Source: Streptomyces speibonae (GTDB taxonomy: Bacteria > Actinomycetota > Actinomycetes > Streptomycetales > Streptomycetaceae). Taken from it: a DNA stretch of 5,011 bases. Within the stretch, counting starts at the first letter, position 1. The number at the start of each line of letters is the position of its first letter. The notes under the pieces are model-generated. The model was not told the DNA's origin. It saw only the letters and a program-made list of their open reading frames with translations, and searched no databases. The stretch spans positions 25,408 to 30,418 of the forward strand of contig KL568559.1 in assembly GCA_000715605.1 (NCBI GenBank), written 5' to 3'. The position numbers were made by a program, and so were the translations under genes. Shown here one piece after another: positions 4,793 to 5,011 of the stretch.

Positions 4793-5011
4793 GTGAGCAC
4801 CACCGCCGCGTCCTCGAGCGCCAGCAGCCCGTGACGGGCCGGCGGGATGGCGACGAGGTCGCCGCTGCGGCCCTCCCATTCGGCGTCGCCGCTGGTCAGG
4901 CGGACACGGCCGCGCAGGACCAGCAAGGTCGCCTCGCCCGGGCTCTCGTGCTCGGCCAGGCTCGTGCCGGCGGTCAGCGCGAGGAGCGTCTGGCGCAGGG
5001 TGTGTTCGTGG
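4774..5011 (-). CDS. Small cupin-domain protein (5' end beyond the window)
   Basis: The last 78 codons of a small protein are visible, ending in VVLTVAKQG. They form a cupin beta-barrel pattern. Motif 1 resembles [20 protein letters not shown] followed by GRVRL (visible residues 14-38). Motif 2 is [16 protein letters not shown] (50-65), with the conserved P-P-x-x-H. Potential metal ligands are His21, Glu26 and His60 of the visible part; the second histidine of the canonical HxH is Ser23, as in some small single-domain cupins. Substrate and reaction cannot be told. Such small cupins can be sensors, isomerases or dioxygenase relatives. It is co-directional with rpsJ but separated by a candidate promoter, so it is probably not functionally part of the ribosomal operon. 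The 5' end is beyond the window. Confidence 0.85.
   Translation of the reverse strand, partial: HEHTLRQTLLALTAGTSLAEHESPGEATLLVLRGRVRLTSGDAEWEGRSGDLVAIPPARHGLLALEDAAVVLTVAKQG

Noticed and set aside
3480..4796. Plus-strand open reading frame of 438 codons opposite rplC and rpsJ, running across the intergenic stretch
   Set aside because: It mirrors rplC and rpsJ codon structure, its product resembles no family I know, and it runs through the leader and the cupin stop. It is an antisense shadow.
1..5011. Mobile elements, CRISPR arrays, defence systems or other novel protein systems
   Set aside because: The coding space is filled by canonical ribosomal protein genes and a small cupin. I saw no transposase, integrase, regularly spaced repeats or composition break.

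Overview
The window is the promoter-proximal part of a bacterial S10 ribosomal protein operon, read on the minus strand, from a high-GC actinomycete. I judge it to be Streptomyces or a close relative. The reasons are the very GC-rich third codon positions, the characteristic actinobacterial protein sequences (for example the start of L22 and the Arg/Gly-rich S3 tail), and the Ala/Lys-rich N-terminal extension on L23, which I remember from Streptomyces. No search was run.

Layout in transcription order, right to left. At the right edge (5011-4774) is the 3' end of a small cupin-fold protein gene. Next comes a 421-base stretch without a convincing gene (4773-4353). It carries a plausible housekeeping promoter (-35 TTGACC, -10 TAATCT) and a roughly 374-base leader packed with inverted repeats. 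Then follow rpsJ (S10), rplC (L3), rplD (L4), rplW (L23), rplB (L2), rpsS (S19), rplV (L22) and the first 240 codons of rpsC (S3), which runs off the left edge. Order and orientation are the canonical S10 order. Spacing is tight: one-base stop/start overlaps at rplD/rplW (TGATG) and rplV/rpsC (TAATG), gaps of 8 to 50 bases elsewhere. This suggests one transcript with translational coupling.

The products are assembly partners of both subunits. S10, S19 and S3 belong to the 30S head. L3, L4 and L22 line the peptidyl transferase region and exit tunnel, L23 marks the tunnel exit, and L2 lies near the catalytic centre. In E. coli the L4 protein represses its own operon through the rpsJ leader. The leader here looks different in sequence but is rich in potential RNA structure, so it is the most interesting stretch.

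The coding content is ordinary. I see no mobile element, CRISPR array, tRNA, rRNA or novel protein system. The observations worth checking are RNA-level: the structured leader, including a GNRA-capped stem; a perfect 8-bp GNRA-capped hairpin whose tetraloop contains the rplW stop codon; a second hairpin abutting the rplB ribosome-binding site; and a small inverted repeat between the Shine-Dalgarno candidate and start codon of rpsJ.
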